A stretch of DNA of 64,000 nt from Rhizobium phaseoli (GCF_010668805.1 NZ_WUFT01000007.1:124001-188000), one strand, 5' to 3'. Numbered from the stretch's first letter, positions 17,955 to 26,552 are shown. Numbers and translations are program-made. The notes: generated by a model from the letters alone, not told the origin.

Positions 17955-18752
17955 CTAGCGGCGGGGGCCGAGCCGGATGCGCATGTCTTCCATGATCCTT
18001 CCAGCCGCCAGCTGAACCGGAACGGCCCATTGACGCAGAAGTTCCATCGACAAGCGGTAGGCCGGGCCAGTGATCGAAATGCCACCAATAAAGGTCCGGT
18101 CCTGCGACCAGACGGGTGCGGCGACGCAGCAGATGCCGGCCTCATGCTCCTCGCGGTCGAAAGCATAACCCTGGTCGGCGATCTCGCGGATTTCGGCCAG
18201 CAGCGTTTCGGCTGAACGATGGGTCGAGGCGGTAAAGCTGGTGAAGCTCAGCCCGGCGAGGAGATCGACGAGGCTTTCGGCCGGAAGCAGCGAAAGCGCG
18301 GCCTTGCCGACGCCGGTGCAGTAACAGGGCGAGGCATTGCCGATTTGCGAATACATGCGCACCGGCTGACGGCCGTCGACCTTATCGAGATAGATGATCG
18401 ACTGACCCCGGAGAACACCGAGATGCACCGTCTCGCCGGTCGCCTGCTGCAGATCGGAAAGGTGCGGCTCGGCAATCAACCGGAATTCGTTGCGCGCCCA
18501 GCTGCGCGCGGCGAAGTCGAGCAGGCGCAGGCCGGGCGCATAACGGCCGTCGCCATCGAGTTCGAGCAGACCCTCCTCCAGCAGATGGCTCAGCTGGCGA
18601 TGCAATGTGCCGCGCGGCTGGCCGGCAAGGGCCAGGATATCGGTGAAGCGTAGCGGCGCATGCGCATGGGTGACGAGATCGAGCAGAACCATCAGTTTGC
18701 CGAGCGTGCCGGTCTCGCGGGCCTGTGCTGCGCCTTCGCCGTTTGAATTCAT
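17955..18752 (-). CDS. IclR-family transcriptional regulator (putative regulator of the dgo operon)
   Basis: A 265-residue protein. The N-terminal winged helix is about residues 17-77 (GKLMVLLDLVTHAHAPLRFTD, LAGQPRGTLHRQLSHLLEEGLL). The IclR effector domain follows (about 90-255), with SPCYCTGVGKAALSLLP and EHEAGICCVAAPV, the latter carrying the family's conserved cysteine region. It is divergent from the galactose-type operon, 104 bp away, so it most likely represses or activates that operon in response to galactonate or a related sugar acid (inference). The ATG at 18752 is preferred over GTG at 18764 because of the GATGAGG upstream. Confidence 0.9.
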   Translation of the reverse strand: MNSNGEGAAQARETGTLGKLMVLLDLVTHAHAPLRFTDILALAGQPRGTLHRQLSHLLEEGLLELDGDGRYAPGLRLLDFAARSWARNEFRLIAEPHLSDLQQATGETVHLGVLRGQSIIYLDKVDGRQPVRMYSQIGNASPCYCTGVGKAALSLLPAESLVDLLAGLSFTSFTASTHRSAETLLAEIREIADQGYAFDREEHEAGICCVAAPVWSQDRTFIGGISITGPAYRLSMELLRQWAVPVQLAAGRIMEDMRIRLGPRR

Positions 18753-18767
18753 CGCCTCATCCACCCC

Positions 18768-18797
18768 TTGACAGAAAGGCCAGCGTAAACCGATAAT
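18768..18797 (+). promoter_or_regulatory. Putative sigma-70 promoter of the SDR-dgoKA operon
   Basis: TTGACA (18768-18773) and GATAAT (18792-18797) are separated by 18 bases, close to the housekeeping consensus. The predicted start, about 18804, lies upstream of the first gene at 18856. Confidence 0.65.
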
Positions 18798-18815
18798 TCC
18801 ATATAGTCAAATTGA

Positions 18816-18832
18816 GTTCCAAATAATGGAAC
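18816..18832. promoter_or_regulatory. Candidate IclR operator
   Basis: GTTCCA (18816-18821), 5 bases, then TGGAAC (18827-18832) form a perfect palindrome. It resembles the TGGAA...TTCCA half-site type of IclR-family operators. It lies just downstream of the predicted transcription start, a position suited to repression. A further partial half-site, ATTCCA, is at 18796. Confidence 0.6.
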
Positions 18833-18855
18833 ACTGGCAAAGTCGGGAGGAGACG

Positions 18856-19629
18856 ATGACCATGATGCAAGCAGCACAATTTCCCGAGTTTAAAGACCGA
18901 GCCGTGCTGGTCACCGGCGGCGGATCGGGCATAGGTGCTGCGATCGTCGAAGGTTTCGCCCACCAAGGCGCCAAGGTCTCGTTCATCGATATCGCCGAGG
19001 CGGCAGGCCGCGAGCTCGCCGAACGGCTATCGCGGGAGACGACCCATCCGGTCTCTTTCTACCATGCCGACCTGCGCGACATCGAGGCGATCCGGCGCAC
19101 GGTCGATACTGTCGTTGCGAACTCAGGGCCGATCCGCGTGCTGGTCAACAATGCCGCGTGGGACGACCGCCATGATTTCGACGCGGTGACCGAGGCCTAT
19201 TGGGACAACAACCAGGCGGTCAATCTGCGGCATGTATTCTTCGCCTCGCAGGCGGTGGCGCCGTCAATGCGGGCGGCCGGCGGCGGGGCGATCATCAATA
19301 TGTCGTCGATCGCCTTCAAACTGAACATGGGCGGCTTTCCCTCCTATGCGGCGGCGAAGGCTGCGGTCGTCGGGCTGACGAAGAGCATGGCGGGCAGGCT
19401 CGGGCCGGAGAACATCCGGGTCAACTGCATCCTGCCCGGCATGGTCGTCACCGAACGGCAGGTGCAGCTCTGGCTGACGGAGGAGAGCATTGCGCGCTCG
19501 GTCGAGCAGCAGTGCCTGAAAGTTCCGCTCCAGGCCGACGCGATCGTCGGTCCCTGCCTGTTTCTTGCATCCGACTGCGCGGCTGGAATGACCGCCCAGT
19601 CACTGATTGTCGATGGAGGCGTTCTGTAA
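18856..19629 (+). CDS. SDR-family oxidoreductase, probable sugar (galactose) dehydrogenase
   Basis: A 257-residue classical short-chain dehydrogenase. It has the NAD(P) motif TGGGSGIGAAI (near residues 22-32), NNAAWDD (in place of NNAG), catalytic Ser in INMSSIA, and YAAAK (Tyr and Lys). The C-terminus TAQSLIVDGGVL is typical. Its place at the head of a dgoK-dgoA-lactonase operon suggests oxidation of D-galactose or a similar aldose to the lactone, the first step of the De Ley-Doudoroff pathway (inference). The start ATG at 18856 has GGGAGGAGA 4-10 bases upstream. Its TAA overlaps the dgoK start (TAATG). Confidence 0.88.
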   Translation: MTMMQAAQFPEFKDRAVLVTGGGSGIGAAIVEGFAHQGAKVSFIDIAEAAGRELAERLSRETTHPVSFYHADLRDIEAIRRTVDTVVANSGPIRVLVNNAAWDDRHDFDAVTEAYWDNNQAVNLRHVFFASQAVAPSMRAAGGGAIINMSSIAFKLNMGGFPSYAAAKAAVVGLTKSMAGRLGPENIRVNCILPGMVVTERQVQLWLTEESIARSVEQQCLKVPLQADAIVGPCLFLASDCAAGMTAQSLIVDGGVL

Positions 19630-20543
19630 TGACAAATCCCGCTTATGTCGCGGTGGACTGGGGCACCAGCAGTTTCCGGCTCTGGCTGATCGCCAGGGAC
19701 GGCAGCGTGCTTGCCGAGCGCCGCAGCGGCGAAGGCATGACCAGCGCAGCAAAGACCGGTTTTTCCCAAGTGCTTGCGGCCCATCTCGCCGCCGTCGAGG
19801 CACCGGAAAACCTGCCGGTGATCGTCTGCGGCATGGCCGGCGCCCGGCAGGGCTGGATCGAGGCCGGTTATATCGACGTGCCGGCCCCGCTCACCTCGAT
19901 CCTGACCGCGGCAGTCTCCGTGCCTGGCGAAAGCCGCGACATCCGCATCCTGCCGGGCCTTGCCCAGCGGGATAGCGCGACGCCAGACGTCATGCGCGGC
20001 GAGGAAACCCAGCTTCTCGGCGCGCTCGGCACCGCAAGCGCGGGCGCGCAGGCGGTCTGCATGCCCGGCACCCATTCGAAATGGGTGCATGTCAAGGATA
20101 GCAAGGTCACCGGCTTTTCGACCTTCATGACCGGCGAACTGTTCGACGTCATCACCAAACACACGATCCTTTCGCATGCCGTTGCCGGTGCGGGAGAGCA
20201 GCCGGCGGACACGGAAACCTTCGAGGCGGCGGTATCGGCGGCCTTCCAGCGTCCAGCACTTGCCTCCAACCTGCTGTTTACCGCCCGCTCGGGCCAGCTT
20301 CTGCACGGCATATCCGCCGCTGCCGCGCAAGCCCGGCTTTCCGGCACGCTGATCGGTCTCGAAATCGCCGGCGCGCTGCAGGATGCCGCCAACTCAGACA
20401 TTACCCTCATCGCTTCCGGACGCCTGCAGGCGGTCTACGAACAGGCGTTCAGAACACTCGCCCTTCCCTTCACCGCCATCGATGCGGACGCCGCCGTGCG
20501 CCGCGGGCTTTCGGCCGCTGCCGAAGCCATCTGGCCGAATTGA
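19629..20543 (+). CDS. dgoK: 2-dehydro-3-deoxygalactonokinase
   Basis: A 304-residue cytosolic kinase that phosphorylates 2-keto-3-deoxy-galactonate at position 6 with ATP. Family features include the N-terminal phosphate loop VAVDWGTSSFRLWL, VIVCGMAGARQGWIEAGYI, RGEETQLLGAL, and CMPGTHSKWVHV with FSTFMTGELFDV. The open frame continues upstream inside the SDR gene, but the ATG at 19629, overlapping the SDR stop, places the phosphate loop correctly. It is 13 bp upstream of dgoA. Confidence 0.95.
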   Translation: MTNPAYVAVDWGTSSFRLWLIARDGSVLAERRSGEGMTSAAKTGFSQVLAAHLAAVEAPENLPVIVCGMAGARQGWIEAGYIDVPAPLTSILTAAVSVPGESRDIRILPGLAQRDSATPDVMRGEETQLLGALGTASAGAQAVCMPGTHSKWVHVKDSKVTGFSTFMTGELFDVITKHTILSHAVAGAGEQPADTETFEAAVSAAFQRPALASNLLFTARSGQLLHGISAAAAQARLSGTLIGLEIAGALQDAANSDITLIASGRLQAVYEQAFRTLALPFTAIDADAAVRRGLSAAAEAIWPN

Positions 20544-20556
20544 GAAAGCTGACACG

Positions 20557-21198
20557 ATGAACCGTATCCCCTTCCCCGACATGCAGCGCCCGCTGATCGC
20601 CATCCTTCGTGGCATCCGGCCTGACGAGACCGAGAGCATCGTCGGCGCCTTGATCGACAATGGCCTGACAGCGATCGAGATCCCGCTCAACTCGCCGGAA
20701 CCGTTCAAATCCATCGAGATCGCCGCCAAGATGGCGCCGGCCGAAGTGCTGATCGGTGCCGGCACGGTGCTGACGGTCGAGGCGGTCGACAGCCTGCATG
20801 CCGCCGGCGGCAAGCTGCTGGTCACGCCGAATGTCGAGCCCGAGGTGATCATCCGGGCCCGCGACTACGGCATGGTGACGATGCCGGGTGTGTTTACACC
20901 GACCGAGGCGCTGGCCGCCGCGCGCGCCGGCGCCACCGGTCTCAAATTCTTTCCGGCCAGCGTGCTCGGTCCATCCGGCATCACGGCGATCCGGGCCATC
21001 CTGCCGCCGGAGCTGAAAATTGCCGCGGTCGGCGGCGTATCGGACAAGAATTTCGGCGATTATACCAAGGCCGGCATCTTCTCCTTCGGCCTCGGCACCA
21101 GCCTCTACAAGCCGGGAATGACCGCGGCGGAGGTTGCCGAGCGCGCCAAGGCGACCATTTACGCCTATGATGCAGCCATTGGGAGCGTGAACGTATGA
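20557..21198 (+). CDS. dgoA: 2-dehydro-3-deoxy-6-phosphogalactonate aldolase
   Basis: A 213-residue class I aldolase that splits KDP-galactonate into pyruvate and glyceraldehyde 3-phosphate. The KDPG/KDPGal signatures are AILRGIRPDE (residues 13-22), LIGAGTVLT (catalytic Glu region), LVTPNVEPEVI, and GLKFFPAS with the Schiff-base lysine. The ATG at 20557 is chosen over the longer frame starting at 20383 inside dgoK. The stop overlaps the next start by ATGA, so translation is likely coupled to the lactonase. Confidence 0.95.
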   Translation: MNRIPFPDMQRPLIAILRGIRPDETESIVGALIDNGLTAIEIPLNSPEPFKSIEIAAKMAPAEVLIGAGTVLTVEAVDSLHAAGGKLLVTPNVEPEVIIRARDYGMVTMPGVFTPTEALAAARAGATGLKFFPASVLGPSGITAIRAILPPELKIAAVGGVSDKNFGDYTKAGIFSFGLGTSLYKPGMTAAEVAERAKATIYAYDAAIGSVNV

Positions 21199-22082
21199 CC
21201 GATATCTATGAGTTCGAGGGCAAGACCCTTTGCAACACCAATTCCGTTCTCGGCGAAGGCCCGACCTATGATCCGGACAGCAATACCGTCTGGTGGTTCA
21301 ACATCCTCGGCAAGGAACTGCACGAGCTCAATCTTTCGACGAGCGCGAAAAAGGTGCACTCGCTGCCGGCCATGGCCAGCGTGCTTGCCCGTATCGACGC
21401 CGGACGGCAGCTGATCGCGACCGAAGAAGGGCTTTTCGTCCGCGATGTGGCCAGCGGCAACCTTACCTTCTACGCCGCGCTCGAAAACGACAGGCCGGAA
21501 AACCGTTCGAACGACGGCCGCACCCATCCTTCCGGTGCGCTCTGGATCGGCACGATGAGCAAGCGGGCGGAAAACCAGGCCGGCGCCATCTATCATGTCG
21601 CCAGCGGCAAGGTGACGAAGATCTTCAACGGCATCAGCATCCCGAATTCGATCTGCTTCTCGCCTGATGGCACGATCGGCTATTACACGGATTCCCGCCT
21701 CAACCGGCTGATGCGCGTCATGGTCGATCCGAACACCGGCCTGCCCACAGGCGAGCCGATCGTGCTGGTCGACAGCGCCAACGAGCCCGGCGACATCGAC
21801 GGCTCGGTGGTCGATGCCGACGGTTATATCTGGAATTCGCGCTGGGGCGCCGGCGTCGTCGATCGCTACAATCCCGACGGCCTGCGCATCTCGCGCTACA
21901 AGGTTCCCGCCGTCCAGCCCTCCTGCCCCGCCTTTATCGGCGTCAATGCCGACCGGCTGGCAGTGACGACCGCCTGGGAGGGGTTGGACGAGGATGCGCG
22001 CTCTGCGCAACCCAGCGCCGGTGCGCTGCTGGAACTCGGCATCGAGGTCAAAGGCGTGTTCGATCCGGTCTATGTGATCTGA
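21195..22082 (+). CDS. SMP-30/gluconolactonase-family lactonase
   Basis: A 295-residue six-bladed beta-propeller of the SMP-30/LRE family. The motifs LGEGPTYDPDSNTVWWFNI (metal Glu near residue 18), RSNDGRTHPSGALWIGTM, NSICFSPDG and PGDIDGSVVDADGYIWNSRWG match the family's metal and substrate sites. By position it should hydrolyse the sugar lactone made by the SDR to the aldonate (galactonolactone to galactonate; inference). The ATG at 21195 overlaps the dgoA stop. It is the last gene before an apparent terminator at 22111-22136. Confidence 0.88.
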   Translation: MTDIYEFEGKTLCNTNSVLGEGPTYDPDSNTVWWFNILGKELHELNLSTSAKKVHSLPAMASVLARIDAGRQLIATEEGLFVRDVASGNLTFYAALENDRPENRSNDGRTHPSGALWIGTMSKRAENQAGAIYHVASGKVTKIFNGISIPNSICFSPDGTIGYYTDSRLNRLMRVMVDPNTGLPTGEPIVLVDSANEPGDIDGSVVDADGYIWNSRWGAGVVDRYNPDGLRISRYKVPAVQPSCPAFIGVNADRLAVTTAWEGLDEDARSAQPSAGALLELGIEVKGVFDPVYVI

Positions 22083-22110
22083 ACATCGGATCACCTGATT
22101 TGCTTGCCAG

Positions 22111-22136
22111 AGGCGCTCCCGACCGGGGCGCCTTTT
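22111..22136 (+). terminator. Intrinsic terminator of the dgo operon
   Basis: GGCGC...CCC and GGG...GCGCC pair around a short loop, followed by TTTT. It begins about 30 bases after the lactonase stop. Confidence 0.75.
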
Positions 22137-22308
22137 CTTATTTCGGCTGCCGCCTGTTGTAAAATGTTCCGTGAAAATCGAGAAATTTTCCGTGTTTTCA
22201 ATCGGAACCAATCGGCGCACCAGTCATTTTCTCTTCGAACCGGCGCGGCAATGACACAGATATTGCCGGGTCAGCGACTACTCCAGGAAAAATGAAGGTA
22301 GGTTCGAA

Positions 22309-22914
22309 ATGACACGCAAACTCTTGACGACCGTTGCTGCTGGCGCCCTGTTTGCCACGGCTTTCGCACCGGCGGCATTCTCGCAGGCGGCCCCGCAGCC
22401 GGCAGATCCAGCTGCTTCCACCCAGGCAGCGCCTGCCGATCCGGCAGCCCCGAAGCCGATGACCCCTGATGTCACCAAGCCCGCCGGCGATGCCGCACAG
22501 GCTCCGGCTGCAGCACCGACGGCAGACACGGCGCAGGCCGGCTATATCACGGAACAGGCTCCGGACCAGGTCAGCGCCAACACCTATATTGGCCAGTCGG
22601 TCTATAACGGCAATAATGAAAGCATCGGCAGCGTCAACGACCTGATCCTCAAGAAGGACGGCGGCTTCGTTGCTGCGATCGTCGGCGTCGGTGGCTTCCT
22701 CGGCATCGGCGAAAAGAATGTCGCGGTGCCGATGGAAAAGATCACCGTCGCTCAGAACACCCAGGACGGCAGCGTCAAGCTGACGACAAGCGAAACGGCT
22801 GAATCGCTGAAGGCCGCACCTGAGTTCAAGACGCTGGCCATGCAGTCAGCCGAAAAGGCCCCGGCTGCGACCGGCACCGACACCACGGCCACCGGCTCGA
22901 CAACGCCCAAGTAA
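22309..22914 (+). CDS. Secreted PRC-barrel domain protein
   Basis: A 201-residue protein with a signal peptide (MTRKLLTTVAAGALFATAFA, cut near AFS-QA), then a Pro/Ala-rich linker (about 27-80) and a PRC-barrel domain (about 90-165: NTYIGQSVYNGNNESIGSVND, DGGFVAAIVGVGGFLGIGEKN). A Thr/Ala tail closes it. Such rhizobial proteins are periplasmic and of unknown function; the PRC fold often binds ligands or proteins. The ATG at 22309 has GAAGGTAGG about 7 bases upstream. It appears monocistronic. Confidence 0.88.
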   Translation: MTRKLLTTVAAGALFATAFAPAAFSQAAPQPADPAASTQAAPADPAAPKPMTPDVTKPAGDAAQAPAAAPTADTAQAGYITEQAPDQVSANTYIGQSVYNGNNESIGSVNDLILKKDGGFVAAIVGVGGFLGIGEKNVAVPMEKITVAQNTQDGSVKLTTSETAESLKAAPEFKTLAMQSAEKAPAATGTDTTATGSTTPK

Positions 22915-23009
22915 TTGGCGTTAGGACAGCCGGGCCACAAAAACCGCGCGGTAGTATAGCGTAGGCGATGGCGCTCCTAGGGGCGCCATCGCTTTTTGCT
23001 ATGTCGGTA

Positions 23010-23058
23010 GCTAGAGATGTTGTCCGAAAACCGCACACACTTTTCGGCATCATGCTTT
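23010..23058. repeat. Palindromic repeat of the ATGATGCCGAAAAGTG family
   Basis: GATGTTGTCCGAAAACCG, then CACACACTTTTCGGCATCATGC, are related to 17905-17952, 28770-28816 and 36320-36366. The palindrome lies between the convergent PRC-barrel and EAL genes. It slightly overlaps the EAL gene's last codons. Confidence 0.6.
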
Positions 23059-24418
23059 ATGCGCTGACACGCTCCACCATGGCCGGATCATAATAGTTCT
23101 CGTGTAGGAAGCGCAGCGTGGCGATACCGTCGGCCGGACGGCCGAAATGGTAACCCTGCCCCATGCCGCAACCGAGCGTGCGCAGCTTGACCGCCTCGGC
23201 GTAATCCTCGATGCCTTCGGCTACGACTTCCAAGTCCAGGCCGTCGCACATGGTCAGGATCGCCTTGATGATGTGTTCGGAGGCACGGTCGGAATTGATG
23301 CGGGAGACAAAGGCACGGTCGATCTTGATCTTGTCGAAGATGAAGTCGCGCAGGCGCCCGAGGCTCGACTGGCCGGTGCCGAAATCGTCAAGCGAAATGC
23401 GCACACCGGCGGCGCGCAAATCGGCGATGATCCGGTGGGCGGTATCGGCCGAGCTCATGACTGCGGTCTCGGTGATCTCCAGCTCCAGGCGATGCGGATC
23501 GAAACCGACACGGCCGAGGATCGACAGGACGCTGCTGCTCGTGCCCGGATCCATCAGCTGGGCCGAGGAGAGATTGAACGACAGAAACAGTTCGCGCGGC
23601 CAAGAAAGGGCCGCTTCGGCGGCTTTGCGCAGCAGCGCCTCCGACAGCGCATCGATGAAGCCGCGCTCTTCGGCGAGCGGCACGAAGACGCCGGGCGAAA
23701 CGAAACCGAGATCGGGATCGTTCCAGCGGGCGAGCGCCTCGAAGCCGACGACCTGATTGTTGGAGAGCGAGACGATCGGCTGGAAATGCACGTCGATCGC
23801 GTCGGAGATGATGGCGTTTCGAAGCGCCTGCTCCAGCTGCGTCGCGCGCTTCATTTCCTGGGCGATTTCGCGCGAATAGACGGTGACCTGGCCGCGGCCG
23901 CGGCGCTTGGAACGGTAGAGTGCGGTTTCGGCGCTCTTCAGCAGTTCCTCGCAATCTTCTCCGGCGAACGGGTAGATTGCAAAGCCGAGGGAGGCGGAGA
24001 GGCGGACGTTGCGGCCGCCGAGGTCATAGGGCGCCGACAGCACCTCGCGGATCATCTGGCCGAATTTCTCGGCACTGGCCCGCTCGAAAATCAGCGGCAG
24101 CACGAAGGCGAATTCATCGCCTTCATGGCGGGTAACCAGCGCGCCATCCGGAATACAGGCCCTGAGGCGATGGGCGACCTGGCACAGGATTTCATCGCCG
24201 GCGGTCGAGCCGAAGAGATCGTTGATCGGTTTGAAACTGTCGAGGTTGGCGATGCCGATGGTGAAGGGAGCCGGATCGCTGGCGCGCTCCGAAGAGATCT
24301 GCAAGACCTTATCCCGCATGCGATTGCGGTTTCCCAATCCGGTCAGCGGATCGGTATAGGCCATCGCCTGAAGCTCATTCTGACCGACGGTCGAGAAGGC
24401 CATTTCCGCCGATTTCAT
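23057..24418 (-). CDS. EAL-domain cyclic-di-GMP phosphodiesterase with altered GGDEF domain
   Basis: A 453-residue cytosolic protein. The GGDEF domain (about 20-180) carries EGDEF at residues 99-103 in place of GGDEF, so cyclase activity is uncertain. The EAL domain (about 195-435) keeps the catalytic set: Glu227 in FEALARW, Asp344-Asp345 in DDFGTG, Lys365 in KIKIDR, Glu401 in AEGIE, and the GQGYHFGRP motif. It should hydrolyse c-di-GMP, perhaps activated by GTP binding to the first domain. The start is set at ATG 24418 (GGGTGG upstream) although a TTG at 24472 is in frame. It lies 120 bp after a PAS-REC gene in the same direction. Confidence 0.9.
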   Translation of the reverse strand: MKSAEMAFSTVGQNELQAMAYTDPLTGLGNRNRMRDKVLQISSERASDPAPFTIGIANLDSFKPINDLFGSTAGDEILCQVAHRLRACIPDGALVTRHEGDEFAFVLPLIFERASAEKFGQMIREVLSAPYDLGGRNVRLSASLGFAIYPFAGEDCEELLKSAETALYRSKRRGRGQVTVYSREIAQEMKRATQLEQALRNAIISDAIDVHFQPIVSLSNNQVVGFEALARWNDPDLGFVSPGVFVPLAEERGFIDALSEALLRKAAEAALSWPRELFLSFNLSSAQLMDPGTSSSVLSILGRVGFDPHRLELEITETAVMSSADTAHRIIADLRAAGVRISLDDFGTGQSSLGRLRDFIFDKIKIDRAFVSRINSDRASEHIIKAILTMCDGLDLEVVAEGIEDYAEAVKLRTLGCGMGQGYHFGRPADGIATLRFLHENYYDPAMVERVSA

Positions 24419-24538
24419 TATCCACCCGAGCTTTCCCGCGCCACGCAGAGAATGACCGGCATATCTTAACAATTCGATAGTAAATCAGCAGCCCTTGCCG
24501 TCGGCCCCTCCGAAATCCAGGGAGTCGGCGATTTCCGG

Positions 24539-26263
24539 CTAGCCTCGCGCTCGCACGGCCTCTTCGATCAGGTGCCTCTGAAATACGGCCTCGAGCATAT
24601 CAGGGCTGACGGGTTTCATGATGACGTCGTCCATGCCCGATTTGACGCATTCGGCGCGGTCTCGTTCGAAGGCCTGGGTGAGTACGCCGACGATCGGGGT
24701 GCGGGTTCCGCCACCGGTCTCCTCCATCTGCCGGATAAGGCGGGCGGCCTCGAAGCCGTTGAAGCCGGGCAGCGAAATATCCATCAGCACGATCTGCGGC
24801 CGGTGCTCGGCCCACAGGCGCACGACCTCGTCGCCGGTTGCCGCGATCATATGGCGATAACCAAGGCCTTCGAGGATCTGCGAAAAGACGATTTGATTGA
24901 TATCATTGTCTTCGGCCACGAGAACCTGCAGGCCGACGACGTCATCGGAAATGCTGATCTCCCAATCCGTATCCGCGCCAGCGCTGCTATTGCGGCTGTT
25001 ACGGTTGAAATGGCGGGCGATCTGGAAAGTAAGCTCGTTGGCGATCTGGAAGCCGTCCATAACAAGCGCCGGGATACCGTATTGCTCTGACAGTTCGAGG
25101 CAGCGCATGCCCATCTGATTATCGATGATCAGCAGATCGAGCGAAATGCCGGAGGAGGTGGCAATTTCCAGGAACCGCTCCTCCTCGTCCTCGCCGCGGA
25201 CCGAGCAGGATTCGAAACCGTATTTCGACAGCGTCCGTAGCGCGGCGGTCTCGGCGGCGAGGTCAGCAGTGACGACAAGGACCTTGCGGCCGGAGAAATT
25301 CTCCGGAACGATCGCTTCCATTGCGGCCGGCTCGCGGCGCTCGACGGCGTTCGGCGCCGGCACATAGGCCCGGCGATAGCTTTGATTGCTGGAGGTGGTG
25401 ATCGCCGATGCATGGCCGAACTCGTCGAGATCGGCGCCGTCGCGCGGCAGGTCCTGCATGGTCGACACCAGGAAATAGCGGCCCGACTTGCCGATGCGGT
25501 GCTTGCGGCTGACGATGTCGCGCTCGATACCGTCGCGGGAGATCTGCCGCTGGCGGGAGATCGACATCTCGCCGGTCTCCATCACATGGCGGTCGCTCTC
25601 TTCGAAGCGTTTGGCAATCTCATCTGAAAAAAGATCGGCGCTCTTGCGCCCGAGCACCTCGTCGGCTGTCGTCTGGTACTTCTCGCAGAAGGCGAGGTTG
25701 ACCGCGACATAGGTGAGGTTGCGGTCCTTGACGAAGAGCGGGAACGGCAGATTGTCGAGAATGTCCTCGGTGAGCTGCACGCGCTCCAGATCCGAGCGCC
25801 ATTGCTCTTCGCGTTTCTTGTCTTCGGAAATGTCGGAAATGATGGTAACGCCGTAACCGCCCGGCAGCCGGCGTTTGACGAAACGGACCCAGCTGTCGGT
25901 CCCGTGGCGCTCGACGGTGTCAAAACGCTCGCGCCAATGCGAGGCAATTTTCTGCGACAGCCAGTCCTCGCGGCTCAGCGAGCCGCGCTGCTTCACATCA
26001 TATTGCTGGCGAATGCCGGTGTCGTACATCGCGCCGAGAAAATCGCGAAGCCGTGTGCCGGGCTTCAGCATTTCGGGCGGCAGCGGGAAAAACTCCAGCG
26101 TCTGGCGGCTGGCGAAGATCAGATGATCGTTTTTGTCATAGATGATGAAAGCTGCCGCAAGGCTGTCGCACACCACATCGAAAAGCGCCGTCTGCAGATC
26201 GGCATCGGCGGAAATCCCGTCGGTTTCCGATGATGTGTCCGCCTTTTCGAAGCCGGCACTCAT
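24539..26263 (-). CDS. PAS-PAS-(pseudo)receiver-receiver protein without kinase domain
   Basis: A 574-residue cytosolic protein. Two PAS domains (about 22-150 and 165-275) are followed by a degenerate receiver-like domain (about 325-420) that keeps Asp in LIIDNQM but lacks the N-terminal acidic pair. The last part is a complete receiver (about 445-565): EDN at 452-454, phospho-acceptor Asp495 in MDISLP, Thr in VLTQA, Lys in MKP. No histidine kinase or output domain is present. It would act in signalling through partners and may work with the EAL protein 120 bp downstream (inference). The start is ATG 26263, with an in-frame GTG at 26278 as the alternative. Confidence 0.88.
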   Translation of the reverse strand: MSAGFEKADTSSETDGISADADLQTALFDVVCDSLAAAFIIYDKNDHLIFASRQTLEFFPLPPEMLKPGTRLRDFLGAMYDTGIRQQYDVKQRGSLSREDWLSQKIASHWRERFDTVERHGTDSWVRFVKRRLPGGYGVTIISDISEDKKREEQWRSDLERVQLTEDILDNLPFPLFVKDRNLTYVAVNLAFCEKYQTTADEVLGRKSADLFSDEIAKRFEESDRHVMETGEMSISRQRQISRDGIERDIVSRKHRIGKSGRYFLVSTMQDLPRDGADLDEFGHASAITTSSNQSYRRAYVPAPNAVERREPAAMEAIVPENFSGRKVLVVTADLAAETAALRTLSKYGFESCSVRGEDEEERFLEIATSSGISLDLLIIDNQMGMRCLELSEQYGIPALVMDGFQIANELTFQIARHFNRNSRNSSAGADTDWEISISDDVVGLQVLVAEDNDINQIVFSQILEGLGYRHMIAATGDEVVRLWAEHRPQIVLMDISLPGFNGFEAARLIRQMEETGGGTRTPIVGVLTQAFERDRAECVKSGMDDVIMKPVSPDMLEAVFQRHLIEEAVRARG

Positions 26264-26351
26264 TCCATTGCGTCCCACATCTGTTCGATTTCACAGCTTC
26301 CGGAGGTATATGAATAGAAATGCCAGTTTTATGTTAAAACCGGCTTAACAT

Positions 26352-26461
26352 TACAGCGCCCAGCGTCTTTTCCAGGCGCGCATAGGACGCTGTAACACTT
26401 TGAACTGCTGCATAATTTTATCCTTAAATCGGTTCCGATTTAAGGATGAAATTATGCAGCG
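26352..26461. repeat. Composite palindromic repeat with a 25-bp near-perfect hairpin
   Basis: The first part (CAGCGCCCAGCGTC, then AGGACGCTGTAACACTTTGA) matches the element at 16322-16380. The second part is a hairpin: left arm 26408-26432, 2-base loop, right arm 26435-26459, complementary except for one position that can form G-U. It lies 93 bp upstream of mutL. Confidence 0.85.
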
Positions 26462-26552
26462 GCGCCCCCAAGTTTGAGGGAACCCCGGATCACGCTTCGG
26501 AAAGCCTATCGAAGCCCCTTCCCTCCGGCCCCCGAATCCTCGAAAATAGCCC

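Noticed and set aside
23147..24469. 440-residue + strand frame opposite the EAL gene
   Set aside because: Antisense shadow; the EAL motifs are all on the - strand.
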